From Methylopila sp. M107 (GTDB lineage: Bacteria > Pseudomonadota > Alphaproteobacteria > Rhizobiales > Methylopilaceae), in NCBI RefSeq assembly GCF_000384475.1, contig NZ_ARWB01000001.1:1406176-1470175 (forward strand): a stretch of DNA of 64,000 nt. Direction: 5' to 3'. Both the position numbers and the translations under genes were made by a program. Below the pieces are notes generated by a model. The model searched no databases. It saw nothing but the letters and a program-made list of their open reading frames with translations, and was not told the origin of the DNA. Positions 45,888 to 54,236 of this stretch are shown here, piece after piece. Position 1 is the first letter of the stretch; every line of letters begins with the position of its first letter.

Positions 45888-47144
45888 TCACCGGAACTCG
45901 AAACGTTCAAACTCGAGCCGGCGAATTTTGACGCCGGCCGCGCTCAATCCTTTGGCGATGGCGCTCCGCAGCAGCGGCGGGCCGCAGAACCAGAGGTCAG
46001 CGCCGTTGAGATCGAAGGGCGCGGCGGCTTTCAGCCCAGCGGCTTCCAACCGGCCCGCCTCCCCGCTCTTGTGCAGGCGGAACGTGAAATTCGGCAGCTC
46101 GGCGTCGCGCGCCGCGAGCTTCTCGGCCTCGACGGCCTCCGCGTCGTCTCGGACGCAGTGGACGAGCAGGATCTGCCGCGGGTCCTCCGCCTTCAGGCTC
46201 GACGCCATGGCGAGGAACGGCGTGATGCCGATGCCGCCCGCGAGCCACACCTGCTTTTCGCCGCCGCGCGCATGGGTGAAGCGGCCGTAGCCGCCCTCGA
46301 CCCGGATCTCGTCGCCGACCTGCGCCAATTCCCGAAGACGTTTTGTGAAATCGCCGAGCGGCTTGATCGCGAAGCGCACCGATCCGTCCTTGCCGTAGCC
46401 CGCGACCGTGAACGGGTGCGGCTCGCGCAACCCCGGCTTCACGAAGCTCAAAAAGGCGAACTGGCCGGGCTTCACCTTGATGGGCCGGCCGATCGGCCGC
46501 GCCTCGACGATGGTCGCGGAGGAGAGCCGCGTCACTGTCACGACCCGATACTTCCGCCGCCGGAAGAAGCCGTTGAACTCGGCGTAGAGGTAGGACACGA
46601 CGCCAAGCACCGCGAAGAAGGCGAGGTAGTTCGCGAGCCACGCGTCGCCCGCGAAGGGCCGCTTGATGAAGAACTGGTGGAACGCGATGAACGCAAAGAA
46701 CACCCCGATCAGCCGGTGCGACAGCCGCCACCAGTGATAGGGCGTCTCGATCTTCGTGAACGGGATACGCTTGATCAGGCTGAGCGCGATCAGCGCCATC
46801 AGGCCGATGAAGCCCGCCATGCCGACGTTCTTCGCGAACTTGTTCAGGTCGCTCGCGAGCTGCTTGCCCTGAAAGTCCGGCGTCAAAAAGAAGTGCACGA
46901 GGATCAGCACCAGCGCCAAAATGCCGAGATGGCGGTGCATGCGGTAGATCTGGTCGAGCCCGCCGAACAGCGGCTCGGCGAAGCGCGGCCGCGTCGCGAG
47001 AAACTGGTTCAGCGCCATCGCGACGAACGCCGCCGACGAGCAGGCGAGCGACAGCCACGTCGCGAGCCCCGTCCAGCTCGCGGCCGGAATCGAAAGCATG
47101 GCCGCGAACGCGCAGAGCGCGAAGCAGATCGCCCGTCCTGTCAT
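45888..47144 (-). CDS. Ferric-reductase-like transmembrane flavocytochrome
   Basis: 418 residues. The N-terminal half has about six helices of the ferric reductase transmembrane domain with likely heme histidines in MHRHLGILAL, LVHFFLTPDF, WWRLSHRLIG and FAFIAFHQFF. The C-terminal half is a ferredoxin-reductase module: FAD-binding EPHPFTVAGY, then the NAD(P)-binding LAGGIGITPFLAMASSL and DLWFCGPPLLRSAI. Such proteins move electrons from cytosolic NAD(P)H across the membrane. Adjacent to a tetraheme periplasmic cytochrome, it is a plausible electron donor for it. A normal-length protein; start ATG at 47144 follows GGGGG closely. Confidence 0.88.
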   Translation of the reverse strand: MTGRAICFALCAFAAMLSIPAASWTGLATWLSLACSSAAFVAMALNQFLATRPRFAEPLFGGLDQIYRMHRHLGILALVLILVHFFLTPDFQGKQLASDLNKFAKNVGMAGFIGLMALIALSLIKRIPFTKIETPYHWWRLSHRLIGVFFAFIAFHQFFIKRPFAGDAWLANYLAFFAVLGVVSYLYAEFNGFFRRRKYRVVTVTRLSSATIVEARPIGRPIKVKPGQFAFLSFVKPGLREPHPFTVAGYGKDGSVRFAIKPLGDFTKRLRELAQVGDEIRVEGGYGRFTHARGGEKQVWLAGGIGITPFLAMASSLKAEDPRQILLVHCVRDDAEAVEAEKLAARDAELPNFTFRLHKSGEAGRLEAAGLKAAAPFDLNGADLWFCGPPLLRSAIAKGLSAAGVKIRRLEFERFEFR

Positions 47145-47203
47145 AACCCCCGCACCGCTTGCATGGACCGGACCGCGCCCCCCGGCGATCCGGCCGCCAG
47201 ACG

Positions 47204-47821
47204 CTAGTTCTGGCTCAGATTGACGATCTCGACCCGCCGGTTCTCTTCGGCCAGCGGTTCCGCGGAATTCTTCAGGCGTTCCTTGCCGTAGCCGATCGCG
47301 ATCAGCCGCTCCGGACCGATGCCGAAGCGCGCGGTCAGATAGGCGCCGATCGCCTTGGCGCGCCGCTCGGACAGCGCCTGATTGTAGTCGGGCGAGCCGG
47401 CCGCATCGGTATGGCCGTTCAGGAGCAGACGCGCATTGGCGAGCTGGGCGCTCACCAGCGCCTTGCCGAGCTCGTTGACGTCCGGAATCGACGACGGGCG
47501 GATATGGTCGCTGTCGTAGTCGAAGGTGATCTGGATATCGATCTTGGGCAGATCCTGCTTGGCGACGATCTCGGCGACCTTCTCGCGCTCGAACTGCTTG
47601 AGGCCGCGGGTCGGCGCCAGGTTCTGGAGAAAGGCCTTGTCTTCGGGACTGACGGCCGGCGCGGCGGCAGCCGGGCCGAACGATCGCGTCAGCCCTCTCG
47701 TCTGGGCCGGCTTCGGCTGAAGCTTGTTGACGATCGTCTCCGACGAAACGGTCTGCGCGGCCGCGGGCCCCCAGAGAACGAGCGCGCCAAGCGCGCCGAC
47801 GAGTAGACGAGCTCCCCTCAT
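47204..47821 (-). CDS. OmpA-family peptidoglycan-binding protein
   Basis: 205 residues with a Sec signal (cleavage near AAAQTVS) and a C-terminal OmpA/MotB domain (about 95-205: IQITFDYDSDHIRPSS, LLNGHTDAAGSPDYNQALSE, RRAKAIGAYL, EENRRVEIV). It should anchor to peptidoglycan through the NGHTD...Rx10 motif. The linker KAFLQNLAPTRGLKQFEREK lacks a beta-barrel, so it is a periplasmic or lipoprotein-like form. Co-directional with the flavocytochrome 60 bases downstream. Confidence 0.88.
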   Translation of the reverse strand: MRGARLLVGALGALVLWGPAAAQTVSSETIVNKLQPKPAQTRGLTRSFGPAAAAPAVSPEDKAFLQNLAPTRGLKQFEREKVAEIVAKQDLPKIDIQITFDYDSDHIRPSSIPDVNELGKALVSAQLANARLLLNGHTDAAGSPDYNQALSERRAKAIGAYLTARFGIGPERLIAIGYGKERLKNSAEPLAEENRRVEIVNLSQN

Positions 47822-48023
47822 TTTCCCCTCCTGCGGACCCGGCCGCGCGCGACGCAGTGGCCGCCATCAAGCGACGAACGGCGCCGGCATCAAATCAGTT
47901 TACGAATGGAACAGTTACAGCCGCAAGTCGGCGACCCGCTCCACTATGCGATTGGTCGCCGCTTCGCGTCCGAAGGTTCAATCGGACAGGCGCGAGAGCG
48001 ACGGGCCAGCCTGATGCGCGTCC

Positions 48024-48605
48024 TCAGCGGGGCGTTTTCAGCATGACGTCCTTTCCGTCCCCGAAGCCGAGCATGGTCAGTTCGGCGCCTTTCAGCGGCC
48101 CGGACTTGTGTTCCCAGGCATTGCACCCGTTCCCGGAGCAATCGTGCTCAAGCTTCGTGATCTTGCCGCCCGGCGCCTTGATCGACACGTGGAAGATCAG
48201 TCCCGGAAGCATCACCGGAGGCTCTCCCACGATCGTCACCTGGTAGCCCTGGCCGCGATACTCGTCGCGATAGCCTTGCTCGTACTGGCCGGGATCGGTC
48301 TTCGGCGTCCGCCGCCGCGAGGCGAGCTTGAGCCGCACGATGCAGCCGGAAGAGTCGCAGGCCTTCGTCTTGAGAGCGGGCGCTTCCTTGCTGTTGAGCG
48401 CCTCTCTGCATTGCCCCCGCGCAGCATTCGACAGCTCGTCGAGCCGCTTCTGCACTTTCTTGCAGGCGGCGTAACAGGTCGGCAGCGCGCCTTCGTCGCC
48501 GCAACCGGCGTACACGACCTCATTGGCGTCGGGTTGCGCCGCAAGAGCGCCATGGCCCCCGCTCCACGCTAGCATCATGAAGAGCGCAGCAATCAGAACG
48601 CGCAT
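48024..48605 (-). CDS. Secreted Cys-rich protein, unknown function
   Basis: 193 residues with a Sec signal (MRVLIAALFMMLAWSGGHGALAAQ) and a strong GGGGGAAAAGG ribosome site. The mature part has cysteines as YAGCGDEGALPTCYAACKKV, GQCREAL, KACDSSGC and DCSGNGC, likely paired in disulfides, and a beta-rich C-terminal half (VTIVGEPPVMLPGLIFHVSI). I recognise no family. It lies 13 bases downstream of the caspase-family gene on the same strand, so it is probably co-expressed and may be a substrate, ligand or inhibitor of that protein; this is speculation from context. Confidence 0.7.
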   Translation of the reverse strand: MRVLIAALFMMLAWSGGHGALAAQPDANEVVYAGCGDEGALPTCYAACKKVQKRLDELSNAARGQCREALNSKEAPALKTKACDSSGCIVRLKLASRRRTPKTDPGQYEQGYRDEYRGQGYQVTIVGEPPVMLPGLIFHVSIKAPGGKITKLEHDCSGNGCNAWEHKSGPLKGAELTMLGFGDGKDVMLKTPR

Positions 48606-48618
48606 TCCTTTTCCCCCA

Positions 48619-50430
48619 TCAATTTGAGTTCTGGCAAAGCCGCCGCCCTTCGAACTCGATCCACGTACAACCGGGCTTGTTCGCGCCCCTCGCCGGGGCG
48701 CGCTCGGCGCGTTGCGTCGCGGGTTTCGTTCTGATGCGAGGCGCATCGACCTGAACAGGCGCGCAGGCGCCGGCGGCGGTCAGCTTCTCGCCTGCGGGGC
48801 ATGACTGCCGACACAGCTGGCCCGTCTTCGCTCTCAGCGCGGCCAGATCGTCCCCCGTCCATTGGGCCGGATCGGCTTTCAGGCTCGAGGACGTCGTGCG
48901 GTTGTAGCTGTCCACGGCGCGGCGCGAGGCGGCGCCCCAGCGGCCGTCGGGCTTCGACGCGAAGCAGCCGAGACGTCGCAGCTCCGTTTGAGCGGCGCGC
49001 GCGAATGTGACGCTTCCCGGACCGTCCGCGGCTGCGGGAGCGACCGGCTTGACCTCGGGCGGCTCCGCGGGCCCGGCGTCCGGGATCACGGGCGGATCGT
49101 TCGGGACCGACGTTTCCGACGGCGTCAAGGACGCGACCTGCGCCGGCGCCGGCGGCGGAACGATCGGCTGGGTCAAGACCGGCGCTGGCGGCGGGACGAC
49201 CGGCGAGGGCGCGATCGGTTGCGGGACGACGGGCGCGGGCTGGGGCTGCAGGACCGTCACAGGGGCGAGGCTCGCGATGTGGGCCTCGACCTCCCGCTTG
49301 AAGCGCCCTGTCGGATAGCTCACCAGATACCCTTGCGCGTCGCCGACCGACTTTGCGGACGCCGCCTTCTGGAACGCCAGCTGTTCCTGCGTGATCTGCA
49401 GCAGTTCGACCATCCGGCGGTCGAGCGAGAAGTCGCTCACCGCCCGCTCGCACGCGCCGAGCGCGCCGCCTAAGCTGGCGTTCTTGACGACTTCCGGCGA
49501 AGCGTCCGGCTTCGCCAGCATCTCGCACGAGGTCACGGCGGGTTTCGGGGGCGTGAAGTAGAACTTGCCGCTCAGGCTGTCATAGGTCGCGGGCCGCTGG
49601 TTGTGCGGGGCCGGATTGCCGTCCTTGTCCTTGAGGGAGAGCGCGGCCGTCCGGACCGTCTGCACGAGCTCCTCGTTGAGATCGTCGATCTCGAGCCCTT
49701 CCCGGTCCATCAGCTTGAGCAGGTTGCGGGTGTAGAGGCCGTTCGGGTCCTTGTCGTTCTGGCTCAGCCGGTCGAGCGCCTGTTCGCCGATCCCGGCGGA
49801 GTACATCACGTAGCTGCCTTGCGCCGCCGTGACGGAGGCGAGCCCCTGGGCAGACGCCGATGGAACGCCACGGACCAGGGCCGCAAGTTGCGGGCGGAGA
49901 GGATTGTTGCGGCAGGCGTCGATGATCACAATCACGGCGCGCGCCTGCTTGCGTTGCAACAGCTCCATCATGTCCGACAGACTGAAGGCTTCGCGCCCGA
50001 TCTCCTTGACCGTATCCGGGAGTTCGGCGCCGATGTCGACGGGCAGCAGGAAGTTGGTGCCGCTCAGCTCGACGCCGTGGCCGGCGTAGTAGATGACCGC
50101 CTCGTCGTTCTCCTGGATGCTCTTGATGAAGCCCTCGATCGCCTGAAAGATCTCGAACCTCGTAAGGTCCAGGAACGGCTTCTCGATCGCGTAGCCCTTT
50201 TCCTTCAGCTTCTTCGCCATCGCCTTGGCGTCCGCGGCGGCCGTCACGAGCTTGGTGATGTTGGCGTAATCCTGATTGCCGATGACCAGCGCCAGCTTGC
50301 GCCCCTTCGGCGCCGGCGGCGGGTCAAACGCCGTCTGGCAGATTGCCTGCGTCGGCGCGCCAAACGCGAAACATAGCGTCAGCACGAAGGCGACGACTCG
50401 CCACGCATTAGTGAATCGTCTGTAGGACAT
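48619..50430 (-). CDS. Secreted caspase-family (metacaspase-like) protein
   Basis: About 603 residues. A signal peptide (RVVAFVLTLCFAFGAPTQA) is followed by a caspase p20 domain: KLALVIGNQDYANI, then the catalytic His in AVIYYAGHGVELSGTNFLLP (H118) and Cys in VIIDACRNNPL (C173). A long Pro-rich linker (about 395-470) leads to a peptidoglycan-binding-like helical domain (TFARAAQTELRRLGCF, DGRWGAASRRAVDSYN) and a Cys-containing tail (GCTWIEFEGRRLCQ). Start is uncertain: ATG at 50430 or at 50445. Both catalytic residues are intact. It is the first gene of a leftward unit and divergent from the Tad-like genes. Confidence 0.87.
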   Translation of the reverse strand: MSYRRFTNAWRVVAFVLTLCFAFGAPTQAICQTAFDPPPAPKGRKLALVIGNQDYANITKLVTAAADAKAMAKKLKEKGYAIEKPFLDLTRFEIFQAIEGFIKSIQENDEAVIYYAGHGVELSGTNFLLPVDIGAELPDTVKEIGREAFSLSDMMELLQRKQARAVIVIIDACRNNPLRPQLAALVRGVPSASAQGLASVTAAQGSYVMYSAGIGEQALDRLSQNDKDPNGLYTRNLLKLMDREGLEIDDLNEELVQTVRTAALSLKDKDGNPAPHNQRPATYDSLSGKFYFTPPKPAVTSCEMLAKPDASPEVVKNASLGGALGACERAVSDFSLDRRMVELLQITQEQLAFQKAASAKSVGDAQGYLVSYPTGRFKREVEAHIASLAPVTVLQPQPAPVVPQPIAPSPVVPPPAPVLTQPIVPPPAPAQVASLTPSETSVPNDPPVIPDAGPAEPPEVKPVAPAAADGPGSVTFARAAQTELRRLGCFASKPDGRWGAASRRAVDSYNRTTSSSLKADPAQWTGDDLAALRAKTGQLCRQSCPAGEKLTAAGACAPVQVDAPRIRTKPATQRAERAPARGANKPGCTWIEFEGRRLCQNSN

Positions 50431-50851
50431 GAGCACGCGACGCATGGAATCCACTGGCCGGCGCGCCGCTGTCGACCGCCTGTCGCGAGAGAAACACAAC
50501 GCGCGGACAGTCACAGATCGTAAAACTACCTAGGTCCCGCCCCGCGTCGCAGAACGCTTCGCAACCTCGGCGGCATCGCCGCCGCTCCGCGAGGTGGCGG
50601 AGGCTCCGACCAACGCGCGTCCCTCCCAATTACAAGGCCGCGTTTCATGTGGCCGGCGAGCGGGAGGAAGTATTCCGCTCGACATTCATTAACCGAACAT
50701 GGCGCCTGCAGCACAATCCGCAGACATCCCCTAAACGCTTTGTTCGCTACGTATGAAAGGCGTCGTGTTTATTCGGACGGATTCATAAAGAGACAATTTG
50801 ATCGAGCTATCGTCCGCATTGTGGATCAACAACGCGACGTATTCAGCTCCG
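50431..50851. other. Divergent regulatory region, no gene seen
   Basis: About 420 bases between the caspase-family gene and the first TadE-like gene. The part 50640-50830 is notably AT-rich for this genome (CATTCATTAACCGAACATGG, TTTATTCGGACGGATTCATA) and should hold promoters. A GCGGCATCGCCGCCGC hairpin and a CCTCGGCGG / GGTGGCGGAGG pair lie around 50565-50610. A TTG at 50798 preceded by AAAGAG would extend the TadE-like frame by 18 codons. Confidence 0.4.
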
Positions 50852-51427
50852 ATGCTATTGATCACTTGGCTACTTCCCCGGAGACTGAAGCGCGACCGTA
50901 GCGGCGCAACCGCCGTCGAGTTCGCGCTGATCTCGCCGGCGCTGATCCTGATGTTCATCGGGATCATCGAGTTCGGGCTGGTCCTCACCGCCCAGGCCAT
51001 CCTCGACAACGCGACCTTCGCGGCGTCCCGCGTGGGCAAGACCGGATATTCGACCACCACCAGCACGCAGGACCAGCTGGTGCTCGCGGCGGTGAAGAAG
51101 GCGGCGTCCGACTATCTCGACCCCGCGAAGATCACGCTCACGAGCAAGTCCTATGCGGACTATGGCGACATCGGCCAGCCGGAGCCGTTCACCGACACCA
51201 ACAAGAACGGCGTCCGCGACCCGGGCGAGTCCTACACCGACGTCAACGGCAACGGGACCTACGACAAGGACCAGGGCCGCTCCGGCGTCGGCGCGACGGC
51301 GCAGATCGTCGTCTACACGGCGACCTACGACTGGCCGATCATCACGCCGCTTGCGAAGTCGCTCATCGGATCGAGCGGCATCGTCAAGATCAACTCCAAG
51401 ATCGTCGTCAAGAACGAGCCCTATTGA
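50852..51427 (+). CDS. TadE-like pseudopilin with Ca-binding-type loop
   Basis: 191 residues from ATG at 50852 (a TTG at 50798 with AAGAG upstream is an alternative). The TadE signature is the N-terminal RSGATAVEFALISPALILMF helix, followed by a secreted domain. Residues about 120-150 carry two Asp/Asn/Gly loops, DTNKNGVRDPGESYTDVNGN and GTYDKDQG, resembling EF-hand-like calcium sites. The prepilin-type processing site expected of Tad pseudopilins cannot be confirmed. It is the first of three coupled genes (stop overlaps the next ATG as TGATG). Confidence 0.82.
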   Translation: MLLITWLLPRRLKRDRSGATAVEFALISPALILMFIGIIEFGLVLTAQAILDNATFAASRVGKTGYSTTTSTQDQLVLAAVKKAASDYLDPAKITLTSKSYADYGDIGQPEPFTDTNKNGVRDPGESYTDVNGNGTYDKDQGRSGVGATAQIVVYTATYDWPIITPLAKSLIGSSGIVKINSKIVVKNEPY

Positions 51428-51993
51428 TGCGACGCCATCTCATTCCGCTTATCGACCGGCTGCGGCGTTCGACCGACGGCCTCGCCGCGATCGAATTCGC
51501 GCTCTTCGCCCCCGTGCTCGGGCTGCTGATGCTCGGCGGGTACGATCTCTCCAGGTTCATCATCGCGAGGGCCAACGTCGACAGGGTCGGCTTCTCGGTC
51601 GCCGACGTGACGTCGCAATACGACCAGCTCAGCTCCGACGCGATGACCCAGGTCTTCAAGATCACGGGGTCGAGCCTCCCCAACTACGTGTCGGGCACCA
51701 ACGGCGTCACGATCCTGACGTCGATCTATCTCGACTCCGCCGGATCGCCCCGCGTGAAGTGGCAGTGCTACAGCAGCTCCGGCTCCACGTGGAAAAGCGC
51801 CATCGGCGTCGAGGGCGGCGTCGCAGCCATCAACGCCAAGCTGCTCGCGGACACCAAGGACAACGTGATGACGTCCGAGGTGTACTTCGTCTTCAAGCCG
51901 ATCTTCACGCGCTTCTTCAAGAGCGACGTGCCCCTCTACACCACCTCGATCTACCGGCCGCGCCTCGGCGCGCTAACCACGAAGCCATGCTGA
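51427..51993 (+). CDS. Second TadE-like pseudopilin
   Basis: 188 residues. The N-terminal region STDGLAAIEFALFAPVLGLL with the following GGYDLSRFIIARANVDRV is the TadE/G pattern of one membrane helix and an extracytoplasmic domain. ATG at 51427 overlaps the preceding stop by one base (TGATG). The rest is Ser/Thr-rich with a central SSGSTWKS segment and an aromatic C-terminal part. Likely a minor component of a surface pilus or of a secreted complex. Confidence 0.82.
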   Translation: MRRHLIPLIDRLRRSTDGLAAIEFALFAPVLGLLMLGGYDLSRFIIARANVDRVGFSVADVTSQYDQLSSDAMTQVFKITGSSLPNYVSGTNGVTILTSIYLDSAGSPRVKWQCYSSSGSTWKSAIGVEGGVAAINAKLLADTKDNVMTSEVYFVFKPIFTRFFKSDVPLYTTSIYRPRLGALTTKPC

Positions 51994-53312
51994 TGGACAG
52001 CCGCTCGCCTCTCCGCGCGTTCCGCCCCGGACACGCCCTCCGCCGCTTCCGGCGCGCCGAAAGCGGCGCGGCGGCCCCACTGCTTGGCCTGTGCTTCCTG
52101 ATCCTGATCGGGTGCATCGGCATCGCGATCGACACCGGCCGGTCGATGGTGGTCAAAGCGCGCCTCACCAACGCGCTGGACGCCGCTGGCCTTGCGGTCG
52201 GGGCGCGCCTCGCGACGACCGACTACACCGCCGACGCGAAGAACTTCGTCGCAGCGAACTTCAAGGCGAACTACGCCAACGCGACCGTCACCGACGTGAC
52301 GGCGACCGCCAACACCGACAAGTCCGTCATCACGCTGGCCGCAACCGCCGCGATGCCGACGGCCTTCATGCAGCTGTTCGGGATCAAGAGCGTCACGGTC
52401 AACGCGGCCTCCGAAGTCACGCGCGCCTCCGCCGGGCTCGAGTTGGTCATGGTGCTCGACAATACGGGCTCCATGCTCGCCAGCATGCCCTCGCTGAAAA
52501 GCGCCGCGAACAGCCTCGTCAGCATCCTGTTCGGCGACGCCGCGACCGTGAAGAACCTGTATGTCGGCCTGGTTCCGTTCTCCCAGACGGTCAATGTCGG
52601 CTCCAGCCGCACGAGCTGGGTGACGGCGTCGAGCCTCGCGGCCAAGCCGGCCTGGTCTCTCGGCTGGAACGGCTGCATCGAGGAGCGCTACGACGGTCTG
52701 GACCAGACCGACGACGCCCCGACCTCGTCGGACACGAAGACGCAGTTCGCCGCGAACTACTACGCCGTCTGCCCGCAAGCCATAACGCCGATGACGAACG
52801 TCAAGGCCACCGTCGAGACCGGCATTACGAACATGGTCGCCAGCGGCTCGACGCTGATCAATGTCGGCGCGGTCTGGGGTTGGCGCCTGATTTCGCCCAC
52901 CTGGCGCGGCCTGTGGGGCGGAACCATGAACGCCAACTCGCTGCCGCTGGACTACGGCACGAAGTTCATGACGAAGGCCGTCGTTCTGATGACGGACGGC
53001 GACAACGACCTCGCCGGCGGCAGCTACACCGCCTACGGATATGTCAACGAAAAGCGGCTCGGCACCAACAGCGTGTCCAAGGCGGAAGCGGAAGCCGACA
53101 GGCGGCTGGGCGTCGTGTGCTCGAACATGAAGGCGAAGGGCGTGTACGTCTACACGGTCGCCTTCAGGAACCCGAGCTCCGACACCAAGAAGTTGCTCGA
53201 GACCTGCGCGACCAGCACGAGCTATTACTTCGACGCCGGAGACGCCGCCGCGCTGAAGAGCGCCTTCCAGACCATCGGCGGTTCGCTCTCGAAGCTCCGG
53301 CTCAGCCGGTAA
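51993..53312 (+). CDS. TadG-like protein with von Willebrand A domain
   Basis: About 439 residues. The N-terminal TadG-type helix (AAPLLGLCFLILIGCIGIAI, then DTGRSMVVKARLTNALDAAG) is followed by a VWA domain with an altered MIDAS motif DNTGS (VMVLDNTGSMLASMPSL) and VVLMTDGDNDLAGGS. VWA domains bind metal and protein ligands, so this protein could be an adhesin or a pilus cap. ATG at 51993 gives the TGATG coupling seen in the gene before; ATG at 51987 is equally in frame. It ends the Tad-like trio; no tadABC machinery is in the window. Confidence 0.87.
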   Translation: MDSRSPLRAFRPGHALRRFRRAESGAAAPLLGLCFLILIGCIGIAIDTGRSMVVKARLTNALDAAGLAVGARLATTDYTADAKNFVAANFKANYANATVTDVTATANTDKSVITLAATAAMPTAFMQLFGIKSVTVNAASEVTRASAGLELVMVLDNTGSMLASMPSLKSAANSLVSILFGDAATVKNLYVGLVPFSQTVNVGSSRTSWVTASSLAAKPAWSLGWNGCIEERYDGLDQTDDAPTSSDTKTQFAANYYAVCPQAITPMTNVKATVETGITNMVASGSTLINVGAVWGWRLISPTWRGLWGGTMNANSLPLDYGTKFMTKAVVLMTDGDNDLAGGSYTAYGYVNEKRLGTNSVSKAEAEADRRLGVVCSNMKAKGVYVYTVAFRNPSSDTKKLLETCATSTSYYFDAGDAAALKSAFQTIGGSLSKLRLSR

Positions 53313-53339
53313 AGGGGGGGACGGAGGCGCAAGCCGCCG

Positions 53340-54092
53340 TCACTCGCCGGCGCAGAACGCGTCGACGGCCTCCGCGACCGCTTCGGCGATCGCGGACCTC
53401 CGGCTCCCCGTATCGAGCGCCGCCTCCTCGTCGCGATTGACGATCACGCCGGCCTCCAGCAAGGCGGCCGGGGCGGGCGCCGAACGCAGCACCGCAAGAT
53501 CGTCGCGCCGGTAGACCCCGCGCGACGGATCGATCAGCGCCCTGCCCTCGCCTAGAATCGGCTCGGCGTGGTGGCGGGTGAACGGCCATCCGCGGGACTT
53601 CAGCCGGTCTCCGAGCAGCCTCGCGAAACGCAGGCTCTCCCGTGCGTGGGTCCCGGACTGCGAGACGAAGAGCGACCAGCCCTTGAATCGGTCGCTATAG
53701 GCGCGCTGCTCGCCCTGATACGTCCAGGTTTCGAAATAGCGCGGCTGCGCGGAATCGTGATGGACCGAGAGCAGCAGGTCCGCCCCGGAGCGTTTGATCG
53801 CGCCAGCCCGGCGCACGGCGCGGGCGGCCGAGGCCGCGGCGCCGAGCCGGTCGACCGCAAACCCCTTCGAGGCGACCGCGCGCTCGATGGCTGCGGCGAG
53901 CGCGACGTTGAAGGCGTACTCCGTCTTGCCGCGCGCGCTGATCGCCCCAGGCGCCGAGGGCGAATGGCCGACGTCGAGCAGGACCGTGAAGGAGCCCTTC
54001 TCGCAGGCGCGCGAGCCGGTCGGCGCCGCCGCGGCCGCAAGGCATATTCCCGCCGCCAGCCATGCTCCGCGGCTCGGTCGGCGGTTCGGCAT
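53340..54092 (-). CDS. N-acetylmuramoyl-L-alanine amidase (Amidase_3)
   Basis: 250 residues with a Sec signal (GAWLAAGICLAAAAAPTGSRA). The zinc-dependent amidase_3 motifs are LLDVGHSPSAPGAIS (zinc His), the glutamate in KTEYAFNVALAAAIE, LLLSVHHDSAQPRY (zinc His) and ALLEAGVIVNRDEEA (catalytic Glu). It cleaves the bond between MurNAc and the stem peptide in the periplasm. ATG at 54092 has GGAGA seven bases upstream. It is convergent with the VWA gene and divergent from the second caspase-family gene. Confidence 0.88.
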   Translation of the reverse strand: MPNRRPSRGAWLAAGICLAAAAAPTGSRACEKGSFTVLLDVGHSPSAPGAISARGKTEYAFNVALAAAIERAVASKGFAVDRLGAAASAARAVRRAGAIKRSGADLLLSVHHDSAQPRYFETWTYQGEQRAYSDRFKGWSLFVSQSGTHARESLRFARLLGDRLKSRGWPFTRHHAEPILGEGRALIDPSRGVYRRDDLAVLRSAPAPAALLEAGVIVNRDEEAALDTGSRRSAIAEAVAEAVDAFCAGE

Positions 54093-54236
54093 TCGGGCGT
54101 CTCCGGCGAGCGGCGAAAGCGGCATTGGGCGCCCGGCAAGCTTGCAAGGCGGCGGCGTTTCTAGCACAGATGTCGCGTTTCAGAACTGAGCTTCGCTGGC
54201 GTCTGGCGCTGGCGCTTTCGGGAACGCCGACCGTCG

